From Hymenopus coronatus (Eukaryota; Arthropoda; Insecta; Mantodea; Hymenopodidae), in assembly GCA_030762935.1 (NCBI GenBank), contig CM060887.1, positions 14,562,501 to 14,626,500 on the forward strand: 64,000 nucleotides of DNA. Reading direction: 5' to 3'. Position numbers and translations under genes: made by a program. Each line of letters begins with the position of its first letter. Within the stretch, counting starts at the first letter, position 1. Under the pieces are notes generated by a model. The model did not search any database, was not told the origin of the DNA, and saw only the letters and a list, made by a program, of their open reading frames with translations. Positions 1 to 11,220 of the stretch are shown here, piece after piece.

Positions 1-576
1 CTTTACATGGAATTTTGATTTTCTCAAAAATGGCACTAACAATTTTAATTCAAATATCGTATATTAAAGATATTTACTTGACAAATAATATGTATATCTT
101 GAATTTTCTGTAAATAGCCTCTTGAAGACTATTTTGGATGAATTTTACGGAATTTTGCATAAAGTTCCTTTGTTTCTATGGCCAGGACCTGCATGACAAA
201 AATATACCACACAAAACATGTAGAGTACATTAAAACACACAATTTATGTTATATACTTTTTTTTCGTGGAGTTGATCCTTTTTTAGCTGTTTCTTGTTTT
301 TGGTTTCAGTTTTAAAAAACACACTTTTCTCAGACAGGAATTTGTCAACTCGAGTGCACACAAACAAAGGACCTTCATTCACATAGCCACCAGCTTTTGA
401 CTATCATATTAACCTATGACACTTCCTTATTTCGCTTCTACTTACAAGGAAGCAAGTAATAAGATTATTTCTGCTCGTTTTTTCTTGATTAGCATTATGT
501 AAATGGAAGCACAAGCTTTTTAACAATAATTTGTTGCAAAGATGTAGGGAAAGTCATGTGAATGGAACACATCAGA
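1..576 (-). mobile_element. TCH element, subfamily A, cut by window edge
   Basis: Reading the minus strand, the copy starts at the TC end (TCTGATGTGTTCC at about 564-576) with its stem-loop and subterminal ACTTTCC. It runs through the A-type middle to the block around TTTGATTTTCTC. The CA tract and hairpin end lie beyond the window start. Confidence 0.85.
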
Positions 577-1142
577 TTTTTTTTAAGAGTTTCCTTGGGT
601 TACCAGGAGAATGTTAGGTGTGTTTCTTTCATCTCATGAATTTCCTGTCCCTGACAAAGCCGTCGCAATATGAAGGGACGGTGACCACTTTTCAGTTCAC
701 TCTGGTATGCGACAGTGGAAGTGGTACTTGAGGCAACGCATTTGGATGCGTAAACAACACGGTAGAAGGGCGAAATGTAACAGGAACTTTCGGGAACACC
801 ACTCTCCGAGCTTCTGCTTTCAGTATCTTCCATTTGTTTCCAGAAAGCCTATGACGTGAACTTCTTGCAATTAAAAGAAGAATTGCAGTGAGACGTGTTG
901 TGACTGGAGTGTTACTACTCAGTAGTACGCGAGCGAAGAGATTGCGTGCAGCCATAAACTGTAAACTGTCTACGCGTCGAGTGAATTCAAAGTTTTATTT
1001 GTCACTAATTGTGGAGTCAATCAATACATTTTTAGCCCGACGGGGTATTGTATCTGCCTCACACTCAATAGTTCGCAAGTTTGACCTTTTCTTAGGATGA
1101 GTTACTCGGATAAGTTGTTTTTTTTGTTTGTTTGTTTTTTTT
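577..1142. other. Low-copy spacer with a three-unit HSE-like motif
   Basis: The block is less AT-rich than the TCH copies on its left. The frames here (for example minus 600-833 and 692-955) are short and I do not recognise them. A GAAnnTTCnnGAA motif sits at 784-796, but no TATA box or leader is visible near it, so it may be chance. It ends in a T-rich run before SINE-A. Confidence 0.4.
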
Positions 1143-1385
1143 TGGCCACGCCTCAGCCGAGTGGTTACACTACTCGCTTCTCACATATACGGCCCGGGAT
1201 TGATCCCAAGCGACTGCATGTGAGATTTGTGGTGGACAAACTAGTGCAGGGGCGGGTTTTCTCCGAGTTCTATGGTTGCCCCCGCCATCGCATTCCACCG
1301 GTGCTCCATCTTCATTCCATGTATATCAGTGTCACCGCCTGCGGTGCCGTATGCAGTAAAAGCGGGCGTTAAACACTATTCGGTG
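1143..1385 (+). mobile_element. SINE-A copy, full-length
   Basis: tRNA-derived SINE. The head has an A-box-like CAGCCGAGTGGTTA and a decayed B box (GGGATTGATCCC). The body holds GGGCGGGTTTTCTCCG and CACCGGTGCTCC, and the tail ends GCGGGCGTTAAACACTA. The match to the inverted copy at 1434-1674 over the whole length defines its borders. A weak flanking repeat (TTAGGATGA / CTAGGACGA) may be a decayed target duplication. Confidence 0.75.
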
Positions 1386-1433
1386 TTTTCCCTTATCCTA
1401 GGACGAATGTCGAGTAACTTTAAGCTCCATGGA

Positions 1434-1674
1434 ACCTTTTTTTGGGGGGTAGTGTTTAACGCCCGCTTTAACTACTAATGACACCGCAGGCGGTGACACT
1501 GATGATACATGAATGATAATGGAGCACCGGTGGAATGCGATGGCGGGAGAAACCGGAGAACCCGGAGAAAACCCGCCCCAGCGCCATTTTGTCCACCACA
1601 AATCTCACATGCAGTCGCTTGGGATCGAACCCCGGCCGTCTAGGTGAGAGTCGAGTGGTCTAACGGCGCGGCCC
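1434..1674 (-). mobile_element. SINE-A copy, inverted relative to the one upstream
   Basis: Minus-strand copy of the same SINE. Its better-kept B box reads GGGTTCGATCCC on the minus strand with one change. It is flanked by CTCCATGGA at 1425-1433 and 1675-1683, which looks like a 9-bp target duplication. With the copy at 1143-1385 it makes an inverted repeat whose loop is only about 50 bp. Confidence 0.78.
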
Positions 1675-1822
1675 CTCCATGGATCCCGAGATCATTTGAG
1701 CATCATTTCACCAGTTTCATTTATCGTCCGTTATGGCCATCCAGGTTAAAGGACGTTGTTCAGCTACATAAAAAAAAAAAAAAACATACATGTTGAATAT
1801 AGTTTCCTTTGTTATTTCAGTC

Positions 1823-2100
1823 AACCTCCGTGGTGTAATGGTTACCATGCTAACTTCATATACCCAAGGTCGCGGGTTCTAACCCGGCGGAGGACGATAG
1901 ATTTTTTCGAGTGTAATAATCCTTAGCATGGCTTCTTTCGGAAGGGAAGTAAAGCCGATGGTCCTGTTTCGTAGATTTACAGCACGTATAAGAACCTCAA
2001 GCCTGATAGAGAGACCTCTGTGGAAAATTAAGGGGTCTTTCACGCTCAATTTAGAAGGGACGCTGAGAACCACAGCAGTTAAAGAGCATCCATAAATAAC
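1823..2100 (+). mobile_element. SINE-B copy
   Basis: tRNA-derived SINE. The head pairs CCTCCG with CGGAGG like an acceptor stem. It has an A box (GTGGTGTAATGGTTA) and a partly decayed B box (GGGTTCTAACCC). The body carries CGTAGATTTACAGCACGTA and the tail ends GCATCCATAAATAAC. The related copies at 7129, 12087 and 27338 fix the ends. Confidence 0.85.
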
Positions 2101-2926
2101 AACACATGTATATTTTCATTTGTTATATAAGTCATCTTTCAATTCCTAGTTTCATTCAGGGTTTGAAGTGTCCGAGATGGTGCTCGGTGCGGCGTGGCAG
2201 GGAAAGGGATGCCTAAAGTGACTATTGGACCTTGCCAATTCGATTGTAGGTGTGCTTCAGTCTGAAAAACGTAGGGTCATTGCTGTTCCTTCGCTACTGG
2301 TTCCGGGCGCACCTAGTGGGGCATAAAGACAGTATCCTCAGATTCGGTGCCGCGTATCGTCTAGCATCGTGTCTTATTCTATTTTACTGAATCAGTAGAG
2401 AAAGTAATAAAGCTTAGTGTGTAGAGAAGGTCATATAAATGTACTATACAGTTTTTTTGTGGGGCACCCGCATATATTTTTCATTACAGTTAAGTTTGGC
2501 AAACTGGAAGTTAATTTGCCAACGTTTACGCTACTTTTTGAGCAATATAAAAACGTTTGCACATGGTTCGATGAAAAGCAGTCCAAAACAAAAGGCCAGT
2601 ACTAATAATTCGCTTCTCTTATAAATAATTACTTGTCGATAGCAAAAACGAGTTTTTTAAGCCGTTAAATTTTAATGTGACCTATTTTGCACTTTATCGT
2701 TTGATTAATTTTTGTTTTCATTTTGTTGAAATAACCCTTTATTGTTGTGCGTAAAAATTGTTGGCCACCGCCTCGCTTTCTCTTCGCAATTATTGATTTG
2801 GTTACACCAAATTATTTAAAATTACCCACTGAATAGCTACTAGATGTTAGGTTACCTTACAGATAAAACTGCATTTAGCAGGAGTTTAATTTTAACGGCT
2901 TCTCTAGCTGAAGCTCGACAACATTT
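2101..2926. other. Low-copy spacer, nothing recognised
   Basis: I see no repeat or gene I can name. Around 2160-2360 it is GC-richer and ends in a stretch resembling low-copy host DNA. From 2420 on it is AT-rich. The short overlapping frames at 2417-2624 carry no recognisable motif. Confidence 0.4.
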
Positions 2927-3701
2927 TTACTTTCTCTAAACGTACCATGTACATAGAGAAATTCGATACCAAGATTTCACCGGAAATATATGTTTTGAGA
3001 CCCCTGAATCCAAAAAAAAACATTTTTAGAAAAAGGTCCGTGTGTGTGTGTGGGCAGCATAGCCCAAAAACGAAAAGTCTGTTAAATACCAAACCTGGTA
3101 TTTAGGTTTGGTATCTGCCAAGGATGCGATACAAAGATTTTAAAGAAAATCTCATCAAACACCCCCCGCTTCCCTTTACATGGAACTTTTTTTTGAATTT
3201 TTAATTTTCACAAAAATGGCTCTAATGATTTTTCTTAAAGATATTTACATGACAAATAATATGTATATCTTGAATTTTTTGGGAATAGCCTCTGAAGACT
3301 ATTCTGGATGAATTTTACGGAATTTTATATAACTGGTAAACCGTAGGAGATATACAAAAGCTTACCACACAAAAAATGTAGAGCACATTAAAACACACAA
3401 TTTATATTATATACATTTTTTTCGTGGAGTTGATTTCTTTTTAAGATGTTCCTTGTTTTTGGTTTCAGCTTAACAGGAATTTGTCAACTCCTGTCCATAC
3501 ATACAAACAAAGGAACTTCAGACACATAGCTTTTGACTATCACTTTAACCTATGGCACCCCCTTATTTCCCTTCTATTTACAAGTAAGATTCTTTCTGTT
3601 AATTTTTTTGTCAATAAGCATGAAGTAGATAGAAGCTTTAGCTTTTTACGATAGGTTTTTGCAGAGATGTATAGAAAGTCATGTGAATGGAACACATGAG
3701 A
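2927..3701 (-). mobile_element. TCH element, subfamily A, both ends present
   Basis: The hairpin end is on the left, with part of the second arm deleted (CTCTAAACGTACCATGTACATAGAG). The TG tract is at about 3042-3053. The TC end closes at CACATGAGA on the right, directly against the next copy in the same orientation. Confidence 0.85.
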
Positions 3702-3705
3702 TTTT

Positions 3706-3975
3706 TTACTTTCTCTAGCTCGTATGTACTATGTACATAGTGTACAGAGAAGGTATTGTATTCCACCCAAAAGTTGGATACCGAGATTTCACCGTAAACA
3801 TATGTTTTGAGACCCCCTCAATCCAAAAAAGTAAGAAAAATGTCAGGCCTGTGTGTTGGTGCGTGTCTATGCGCGGCAGAGCTCAAAAACGGAAAGTCGA
3901 TTAAATAGAAATCTTGGTATTTAAGTTCATAATCTTCCAAGGATGCGACACAAAGCTATTCAAGAAAATCCAACC
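3706..3975 (-). mobile_element. TCH element, 3' part only
   Basis: Hairpin end followed by the CA/TG and palindrome region, then broken off where a SINE-A fragment begins. It stands head-to-tail behind the copy at 2927-3701, only 4-5 bases (a T run) apart. Confidence 0.8.
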
Positions 3976-4097
3976 ATGACCTCGCCATGGTTGAATGGTT
4001 AGATCATTCGCTTCTCACCTAGGCGGTCCGGGTTTGATCCCAAGCAACCACATGCGAGTGCCATATGTAGTAAAAGAGGGCGTTAAATACTACAAAA
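3976..4097 (+). mobile_element. SINE-A fragment, internally deleted
   Basis: The head (GGTTGAATGGTTAGATC, then GGGTTTGATCCC as a B-box relic) is joined directly to the tail (GTAAAAGAGGGCGTTAAATACTA). The body between them is missing. It sits between two TCH pieces of opposite orientation. Confidence 0.65.
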
Positions 4098-4956
4098 TTC
4101 TATTGCGTTCCATTCACATGACTTTCTCTTCTTCTGTATAGCAAATTATTGTTAATAAACATATTCTTCTATTTACTTCAAGCTAATCGAGAGAAAAATA
4201 GCAGAAATAGTCTTAATACTTGCTTCTTTGGAAGTAGAAGCGAAATATGGGAGTATCATAGGTAAAAGTGATAGCCAAAAGCTGGTTGCTATATTACTGA
4301 AGTTCCTTTGTTTGTATGGACAGCAGTTGACAAATTCCTGTATGAGAAAAGTACAAGTTTTCCAAAGCTGAAACCAAAAACAAGGAATATCTCAAAAACG
4401 ACCAAATCCTCGAAAACAATTTATATAACATAAATTGTGTGTTTTAATGTGCTCTACATTTTTTGTGTGGTACGTTTTTGTCCATCTCTTACGGTTTAAC
4501 ACTTATGCAAAATTCTTCTAGAATAAAGTACTCTTCAGAGGATATTCCCAGAAAATTCAAGATATACATATTATTTGTCAGGTAAATATCTTTAATTTAC
4601 GATATTTTAATCAAAATCGTTTGAGCTATTTTTGAGAAAATCAAAATTTCCGAAAAAAGTTCCATGTAAAGGGTAGTTGGGGGTGGGGGGAATTTTCTTG
4701 AAAATCTTCGTGTCGCATACTTGGAAGATACCAAACTTAAATACCGAGTTTGGTATTTAACGGTCGTTTCGTTTTTGAGCTATGCTGTCCACAGACACAC
4801 ACACAAGCACACACACGGACTTTTTCCTAAAATGCCTTTTTTGGATTCAGGGGGACCCAAAATGTATTTCCGGTGAAATCACGGTATCGAATTTTTGGGT
4901 GAAATACAATACCTTCTCTATACAGTATGTACATAGTACGTGTAGAGAAACTAAAA
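4098..4956 (+). mobile_element. TCH element, subfamily A, complete
   Basis: Begins at a mutated TC end (TCTATTGCGTTCCATTCACATGA) and ends in the hairpin (ACAGTATGTACATAGTACGTGTAGAG) and AAACTAAAA. The ACACACAC tract lies near 4795-4820. Most blocks of the family consensus are kept. Confidence 0.85.
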
Positions 4957-4976
4957 AAGAAAACATGAAACATGTT

Positions 4977-5207
4977 TCTTGTTTTCTCAAAAATGGCTGT
5001 GCCGATTTTGATTAAAATAGCATATATTTAAGCTATTTTCTAGGCAAACGAAGTGTATATCTGGAATTTCCTGGGAATAGCCTTTGAAGACCTTGTAATT
5101 TTGAATGACTTTTGTACAACTTTTGTATAACTGGTAAACCATAAGAGAAAGATAAAAAACTTACCATACAAAAAATATCTTAAAAAACACAATTTGTCAT
5201 ATACACT
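4977..5207 (-). mobile_element. TCH element, interior fragment
   Basis: Covers only the block from TTTTCTCAAAAATGGC to the CACAATTTG/ATATAC region, in minus orientation. Both ends are missing. It abuts the hairpin end of the next copy. Confidence 0.7.
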
Positions 5208-6042
5208 TTTTCTTTCTCTATACGTACTATGTACATAGTGTATAGAGGAAGTTTTGAATTCCACCCAAAAATTCCATACCGAGATTTCACCGGAAATACA
5301 TGTTTTAGGACTCCCTGAATCCAAAAAAAGCATTTTCAGATAAAGGTCCGTGTGTATGTGTATGTGTCTTTGGACAGCATAACTCAAAAACCAAAATACC
5401 GTTAAATACCAAATTTTGTATTTAAATTTGGTATCTTCCAAGGATACGTCACGAAGAGTTTTAAGAAAATCCCTCCACCCCCAACTACCCATTATATGGA
5501 ACAAATATCCAATATTTTGATTTTCTCAAAAATGACTATCAAATTTGATTAAAATACCGTATATTGGAAATATTTACATGGCAAAAAAAATGTTTATCTT
5601 GACTTTTCTGGGAATAATCACTGAAGACTACTTTATTCTGGATGTACTTTAGAGAATTTTGCTAAACCGCTGTGATGGGCAAAAACTTAACACACAAAAT
5701 GTAGAGGGCATTAAAATACACAATTTATGCCATATATTTTGTTTCTTTCGTGTAGTTGATCGTTTTTCAGACATTCCTTGTTATTGGTTTCAGCTTCACA
5801 AAACTTTCCTCATATAGGAAATTGTTAACTCCTGTCCATACAAACAAAGGAGCTTCAGTCACATAGCAACCAGCTTTTGACTATCACTTTAATATATGGT
5901 GCTCCCTTATTTCAATTCTACTTACAACAAAACAAGTATTAAGACTAGTTCTAATTTTTTCTCAATTATCACGAAGTAAATAAAAGAATAAGCATAATTT
6001 GTTGCAGAGATGAAGAGAAAGTCATATGAATGGAACACATGA
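5208..6042 (-). mobile_element. TCH element, subfamily A, complete
   Basis: The hairpin end is well kept, with the asymmetric arms CTCTATACGTAC and GTGTATAGAG. The TG tract and palindrome follow, and the TC end closes at GGAACACATGA. A minus-strand open frame across 5040-5504 runs through the repeat and is not a gene. Confidence 0.87.
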
Positions 6043-7110
6043 TACTATTTAAAATTGTGAAATGCAATAGTTTTGTGTGAGATTTTTAGAAGGAAAACAC
6101 GTCTGCTTTCACTTCATGACTATACAAAGAGGCGTGTCATTATGACTGGACACAATGTTTAACGTTGCTCGCGGTTTCCCTTAATAGCTGCATTATTAAC
6201 ATACATAATGTAGTTCAGGTGTATCATTATTTTAATTCTCCACATCAGCGGAAGTAATGTAAAAATACACCAGAGAGCACACGACATGCTCTTGTTTTTT
6301 CTAAACTGTACAAACACACAGCATTACATTAAATCCTCTGCTGCTTATGCATATCGCCTTTACAGGACAATACTAAATGTGTTAGTGATTATTTCACAAC
6401 CTTTAGCCTCTATTTTACATTGGGTAAAAATATTTGAAACTGATCTCTTCGTGACCCTCAAAGTCAATTCAAATTGCAAAGTACATAATGCATATATTTG
6501 ATATTTTTCACTTCAGGTTATCACTTTTAATACTAGACTGTGGAGAAGTTGCCTAGTAAGCACGGCAATCGATCCAAGGCGACCTAGAGTACTGACATTA
6601 ACGCACATATCTAATAACTTGCCTTGAAACAGATTATAGTAAAATAGCTATTACTTCTGATGAAATAAGTTGGTTAAAATAACATCAATGTCATATTAAA
6701 ATTTTAATAAATAAATAAATATAATTTTACACATAACTATTGTCTTAAATGAATGAAATATAAAAAAAAAGTTAAATAATTACCCTATACAATTGGACAC
6801 TAAAAAATCTGGTGTTGTTTTATATAGTGCGGAGAGCAGAGTCGAACTAATGACTGTAGAGTTATATTATAGGGTAGTTGAAAATCACTGGATGCATGGA
6901 TAATGGCAATGACGTCAGGCTATTCTGTTTCCCTAACTTCTACTTTATTAACATTGAATAATGTGAACCAATAATGAGAGTTATCTTAACCGACGCACGG
7001 TCACTCACACAGTGTCGTTGGCAAGAAAGGAAAATTAGAATTCAGGCGAACACGTGATTACCTGCTGACTACACATGCTACACATTGTTTGCAATGTAAA
7101 CTGAATGGAG
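6043..7110. other. Low-copy AT-rich spacer
   Basis: About 1.07 kb with no TCH, SINE or LINE signature that I can recognise. One 71-codon frame (6286-6501) has no identifiable motif. This is one of the longest non-repeat stretches in the window. Confidence 0.4.
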
Positions 7111-7128
7111 TTCTAATACTGCTCAGAG

Positions 7129-7409
7129 TCCCCTCCGTGGTGTAATGGTTACCATGCTGACTTCATATACCCAAGGTCACGGGTTCAAACCCGACGGAGG
7201 ACGATGGATTTTTTCGAGCGTAAAAATCCTTAGCATGGCTTCTTTCAGAAGGGAAGTAAAGCTGTGGGTCCCGTGTCGTAGATTTACGGCACGTAAAAGA
7301 ACCTCAAGCCTGATAAGAGAGGCCTCTGAGCAAAATTAAGCGGTCTTTCACGCCCAATATAGATTGGGACGCTGAGAACCAAAGCAGTTAAAGAGCGTCC
7401 ATAAATAAC
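7129..7409 (+). mobile_element. SINE-B copy with target duplication
   Basis: Complete tRNA-headed SINE: A box GTGGTGTAATGGTTA, B box GGGTTCAAACCC, CCTCCG/CGGAGG pairing, and tail GCGTCCATAAATAAC. It is flanked by TTCTAATACTGCTCAGA (7111-7127) and TTCAATACTGCACAGA (7423-7438), a diverged target duplication. The right one overlaps the TC end of the next TCH copy. Confidence 0.88.
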
Positions 7410-7433
7410 GGGCCATTTCCATTTCAATACTGC

Positions 7434-8492
7434 ACAGATGTGATCCATTCACCTAACTTTTTCTAACTCTTCTAGAACAAAAAATTGTTAATAAAGATTA
7501 TTCTTGTACATATTAAAAATCTTAAAAAAAAAAAGTATGGTACTTTAATAAAAATCAATATAACTATTTTTGAGAAAATAAAAACAATTCGGCAAAATAT
7601 TCCGTGTGGTGATGGGAACTTTCTTGAAAAAGCTTCGTGTGGCGTCCTTGAAAGATGCTGAACTTAAGTACCAAGTTTGATATTAAACCGCGTTTTCTTT
7701 ATTGAGTTATACAGGATGATGTATATAGAGCTGACTCATTTCTTTCATTTATTGCTTCAAAACGTGTTATGCTAGTTACAAATTATTATATCTAAACTGT
7801 GGAGGAATTTTGGGAAATTATTTACCTCAATAGCAAATGTTGAAAATGCCCTCCATCCTGCATAAGGCACAACTCAACACGTCGGTTCCATGTTACTGGC
7901 CACTCGTTGGAGAACTCTGTTGTCAATAGCTTGAATCTCCTTTGTGATGATGTGCTTCAAGATCGTCCAATGTCTGGGGACGTGTGGCGTAAACCCCGTC
8001 TTTTAAGTAACCCCATAGAAAGAAGTCCGAGGATGTCAAATCCGGAAATCTCGGTGGCCACAGGTTCCTTGAAATTATCCGGTCGTCAAAGAAACTTGCA
8101 ATTAGGTTCATAGATTCATTTGATGTATGGCATGTAGCGCCATCTTGCTGAAAATATCCTTGACTCAGCTCTATATCGTACTGTATTTTCACATTGACTA
8201 CCAGAACAAAATGTCGAAACAGCTGCCAACACTGCAATTAGGAATAAAAGATAAACACCTGCGCATCGAGTGACAAGGAATCGAAACACCAACGGAATAA
8301 TTAAAGAAAGAAATGTGTCAGTTCTATATGGATCACTCTGTATTAGTAAGAGAGACACACAGACTGCCGTCTGTAAGTGCTTTTTGTGGAGTCAGAGACC
8401 GAAAAACATTTATTTTTGGTGAAATCTCTGTATCGAATTTGTAGGTGGAATACAATGCTTCCCTACTTACTATACGAAGTTGAAAAAGTAAT
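7434..8492 (+). mobile_element. TCH element split by a Tc1/mariner-type insertion
   Basis: The left part (7434-7709) runs from a mutated TC end (GATGTGATCCATTCACCTAACTTT) to the palindrome and TATTGAGTTA. The right part (8343-8492) resumes at the CA tract and ends in a decayed hairpin. A copy near 18-19 kb carries the same relic at nearly the same internal place. Confidence 0.75.
7710..8342 (-). mobile_element. Tc1/mariner-superfamily relic, deletion derivative
   Basis: Ends are inverted repeats of about 35 bp (TACAGGATGATGTATATAGA and, on the other strand, TACAGAGTGATCCATATAGA), with TA at both borders. The minus strand at 7923-8237 encodes a 104-residue piece of an IS630/Tc1/mariner transposase core. 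QQDGATCH holds one catalytic Asp, and PDLTSSDFFLWGYLKD holds the next acidic residue after about 38 residues. The N-terminal DNA-binding part is missing. It sits inside a TCH element. Confidence 0.8.
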
Positions 8493-8950
8493 AACGTATC
8501 AAATATAAGCTGCAAATATACTTTTTGCTGTTGACATTTGGACCATAAAGTGATGTTTACTTTGGGGATAATATAGTAACTTATCATTTCATGTATCATC
8601 AGCATCACTGCCATACATAGTAATATATTTAGAAATATTGTGTTTTACATTCACATGACTTTCACATTATTAGTGGAAACTATTATAATGAAAGTCTCTG
8701 CTCAGAGAGAGGTCAAGATGAGTAAATCAATCCGATGCCTGATATGATAAGACGAAGTGCATGATAAGCAGAGCTAGGAATTTTGTACCGGTCGCCGTTC
8801 CATATGCAGGTTGCGACCGACCATCTCACTGCATCAAAACAAATCATTATTGAGAACGCAGGGGGAGAGGTAAACAAACCTGTTGCTAAGCAAATAGTAC
8901 TGTTTCCAGAGAACAAAAAGTGCACATGAGATATTCATAAAAGCACAAAT
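8493..8950. other. Low-copy spacer with a short TCH 5'-end relic
   Basis: Mostly unrecognised. Around 8640-8672 the string TTTACATTCACATGACTTTCAC matches the TC-end stem-loop and subterminal repeat of TCH, plus strand. No gene signal is visible. Confidence 0.4.
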
Positions 8951-8954
8951 ACAA

Positions 8955-9416
8955 CGCTATGTTTTTTAAACTCCGATAGGCTATGAATAAAATATAAGTT
9001 CATAGAAAACAATTATTCTATTACATAAGGTTTTGTGCACTTATGGTTACTTTTCAACAAAGTCACCGAAAAGGTTGAGACATTTATCGCACCTGTGCAC
9101 AAGCTTTGCAATACACGTTTCAAAAAATGTTGCCGCCAATGATTTCAAATGAGCATTGACGTTGTTTTGAAGATCTTCGTAATTTACGACGTTTGCGGAG
9201 AGCTATTCAAAACAAACGAAGAGGAATGCTGACGTCAGGAATTGTGTTGATCCATGACAACGCTCATCCACACACTGCTGGCACAACCCATCGGCTCCTT
9301 GAACAATTTCAATTGGACATTTTCGATCATCCGCCGTACAGTCCTGACCTGGCACCTAGCGACTTTCACCTTTTCCCTGAACTGAAGACGTGGCTAGGAG
9401 GGCAGCACTTTCAAAA
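8955..9416 (+). mobile_element. Fold-back mariner relic, truncated on the right
   Basis: The left arm (to about 9180) is the reversed C-terminal end of a mariner transposase. On the minus strand it reads a typical ending with RCDKCLNLF-like residues and YVEK-like residues before the stop. It then flips: plus 9193-9412 encodes the catalytic core (LIHDNAHPHTAG, then YSPDLAPSDFHLF), with 34 residues between the two Asp, i.e. DD34D. The same flip junction occurs at 44431. A TCH fragment cuts off the right arm. Confidence 0.8.
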
Positions 9417-10010
9417 CTTTCTCCTGTTTGAGAAAAGTACAAGTATTTTAAAACTGAAACCAAAAATAAGGAATGAAAAACAAAACAAAAACAAAAAACA
9501 AAAAGATATAAATTGTGTATCTTAACGAGATCTTCATTTTGTGTGTGTTAGGTTTTAGTGTAACTCTTACATTTGTCAGATATACAAAAGTCAAAAGACG
9601 ACTTCAGAGGTTATTCTCACGAAATTCAAGACATATATTTTGTCATCTAAATAGCTTTAATATACGGTATTCTAATAAAAATCTTTAGTCATTTTTGAGA
9701 AAATCAAACTTTTGAAAGAATTTTCTATGTGAAATATTGTTTGGAATGAGAGAATATTCTTCAAAATCTGTGTGTTGCATTCTTGGGAGATGCTAAACCT
9801 AAATATGAAGTTTAGTGTTTTTTTTTTTTTTTTGTTGTAGAGTTATGCTGCCCACAGATATTGCATTTTTTCTAAAAATTATGTTTTTTGACTCAGGGGG
9901 TATCAAAACATGTATTTATTGTGAACTCTAGATATCGAATTTTGTATGGAATACAATACCTTCTCTACCTACTAAGTACATTGTACATACGTGCTAGAAA
10001 AAGCAAAAAA
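9417..10010 (+). mobile_element. TCH element, 5'-truncated
   Basis: Begins in mid-element (CTCCTGTTTGAGAAAAGTAC) directly against the mariner relic and runs to a degraded hairpin (ACTAAGTACATTGTACATACG). A T run has replaced part of the CA-tract side. Confidence 0.8.
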
Positions 10011-10065
10011 AGTCATACTATGAAATTAATAAACAAATGTGTTAGTGTAGGACACGGTTAGAAAA

Positions 10066-10175
10066 GTAAAATCAGACTGAAAAAGTCAATGCCATAGCGG
10101 GGATTTGAACCACGGATCTCCAGGTCTCTAGCTGGCTGCTCTAACCAGTTGTATTGAATTTTTCAGTCTGATTCT
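10066..10175 (-). mobile_element. tRNA-like core inside 19-bp inverted repeats (SINE-F related)
   Basis: The minus strand reads an A-box-like ACTGGTTAGAGCAG and a B box GGTTCAAATCC, followed by CCGCTATGGCATTGA. The core is enclosed by TCAGACTGAAAAAGTCAAT (10072-10090) and its near-perfect reverse complement at 10153-10171, with one mismatch. The weaker inverted similarity extends further out on both sides. A tRNA gene is unlikely because the acceptor ends do not pair. Confidence 0.55.
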
Positions 10176-10254
10176 TCTTATCCAAGTCCTGTCCTCACAC
10201 GGTTTGTGTGAAAGAATAATTAAATTGACAATAATGATTGGCTAAACTATGAAT

Positions 10255-10414
10255 CCTGGGACTTAAAGTACTTACAACATTGCAAGTCGCCATTGGGGTT
10301 GTTATCTCAAAACAATTTGAGATCATCTGGTGGTGGCATGTTGCCATGATAGCTCAGTGATAAGAGCAACTGATAGGGACCGCAGATACCTGGTTAAATT
10401 CAATGCTATGGCAA
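10255..10414 (+). mobile_element. SINE-F copy
   Basis: The leader (TTGCAAGTCGCC, then AATTTGAGATCA) and the tRNA-like part (GATAGCTCAGTGATAAGAGC as A box, CTGGTTAAATTC as decayed B box, ATGCTATGGCA) recur in the same order at 37481-37690. The right end touches the TC end of the next TCH copy. Confidence 0.6.
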
Positions 10415-11220
10415 TCTGATGTGTTCCATTCACATGATCACTGCAACAAATTATTCTATTTACTTCATCTAATGGAGCAAAAATTAGCAGAAATAGTCTT
10501 ATTACTTGCTTCCTGTTAGTAGCAGTGAAATAAGGGGGTACCATAGGTTAAAGTGATAGTCTGTGACTGAATTTCCTTTGTTTGTATGGACACGAGTTCT
10601 CAAAGTCCTGCACGAGAAAAGTATAAGTCTTTATAGCTGAAAAAACAGGAATATCTCAAAAACAATCAACTCCACGAAAAAAATGTATATAACATAAATT
10701 GTGTGTTTTAAAGTGCTCTACATTTGTTGTGTGGTAACTTTTTGTCCATCTCTTATGTTTTAGCAGTTATGCAAAATTCCGTAAAATTGACCAAGAATAA
10801 AGTAGTCTTCAGAGGCTATTCCCAGAAAATTCAAAATATACATTTTATTGGTCATGTAAATATATTTTAATAAACGATATTTTAATCAAAATCCTTAAAG
10901 CCATTTTTTAGAAAATTAAAATTTTCGAAAAAAGTTCCATATAAAGGGTAGTTTGGGGTGGGAGAGTATTTCTCAAAATCGTGTTGCATCCCTGGAAGAT
11001 ACTAAACTTAAATACCAAGTTTGGTATTTTACCGGCTTTTCGTCTTTGAGTTATCGTGTTCACAGACACACACACAAGGATCTTTTTCCGAAAATACTTT
11101 TTTTTGGATACAGGGGATCCTAAAACATATATTTCCGTTGAAATCTCGGTATCGAATTTTTTGGTGGAGGGCAATACCTTCTCTATACACTATATACATA
11201 GCACGTATAGAGAAAGCAAT
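10415..11220 (+). mobile_element. TCH element, subfamily A, complete
   Basis: Perfect start TCTGATGTGTTCCATTCACATGA, although the subterminal ACTTTCTCTA is lost. The hairpin end reads CTATATACATAGCACGTATAGAG. The palindrome AAATACCAAGTTTGGTATTT is intact. Confidence 0.88.
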
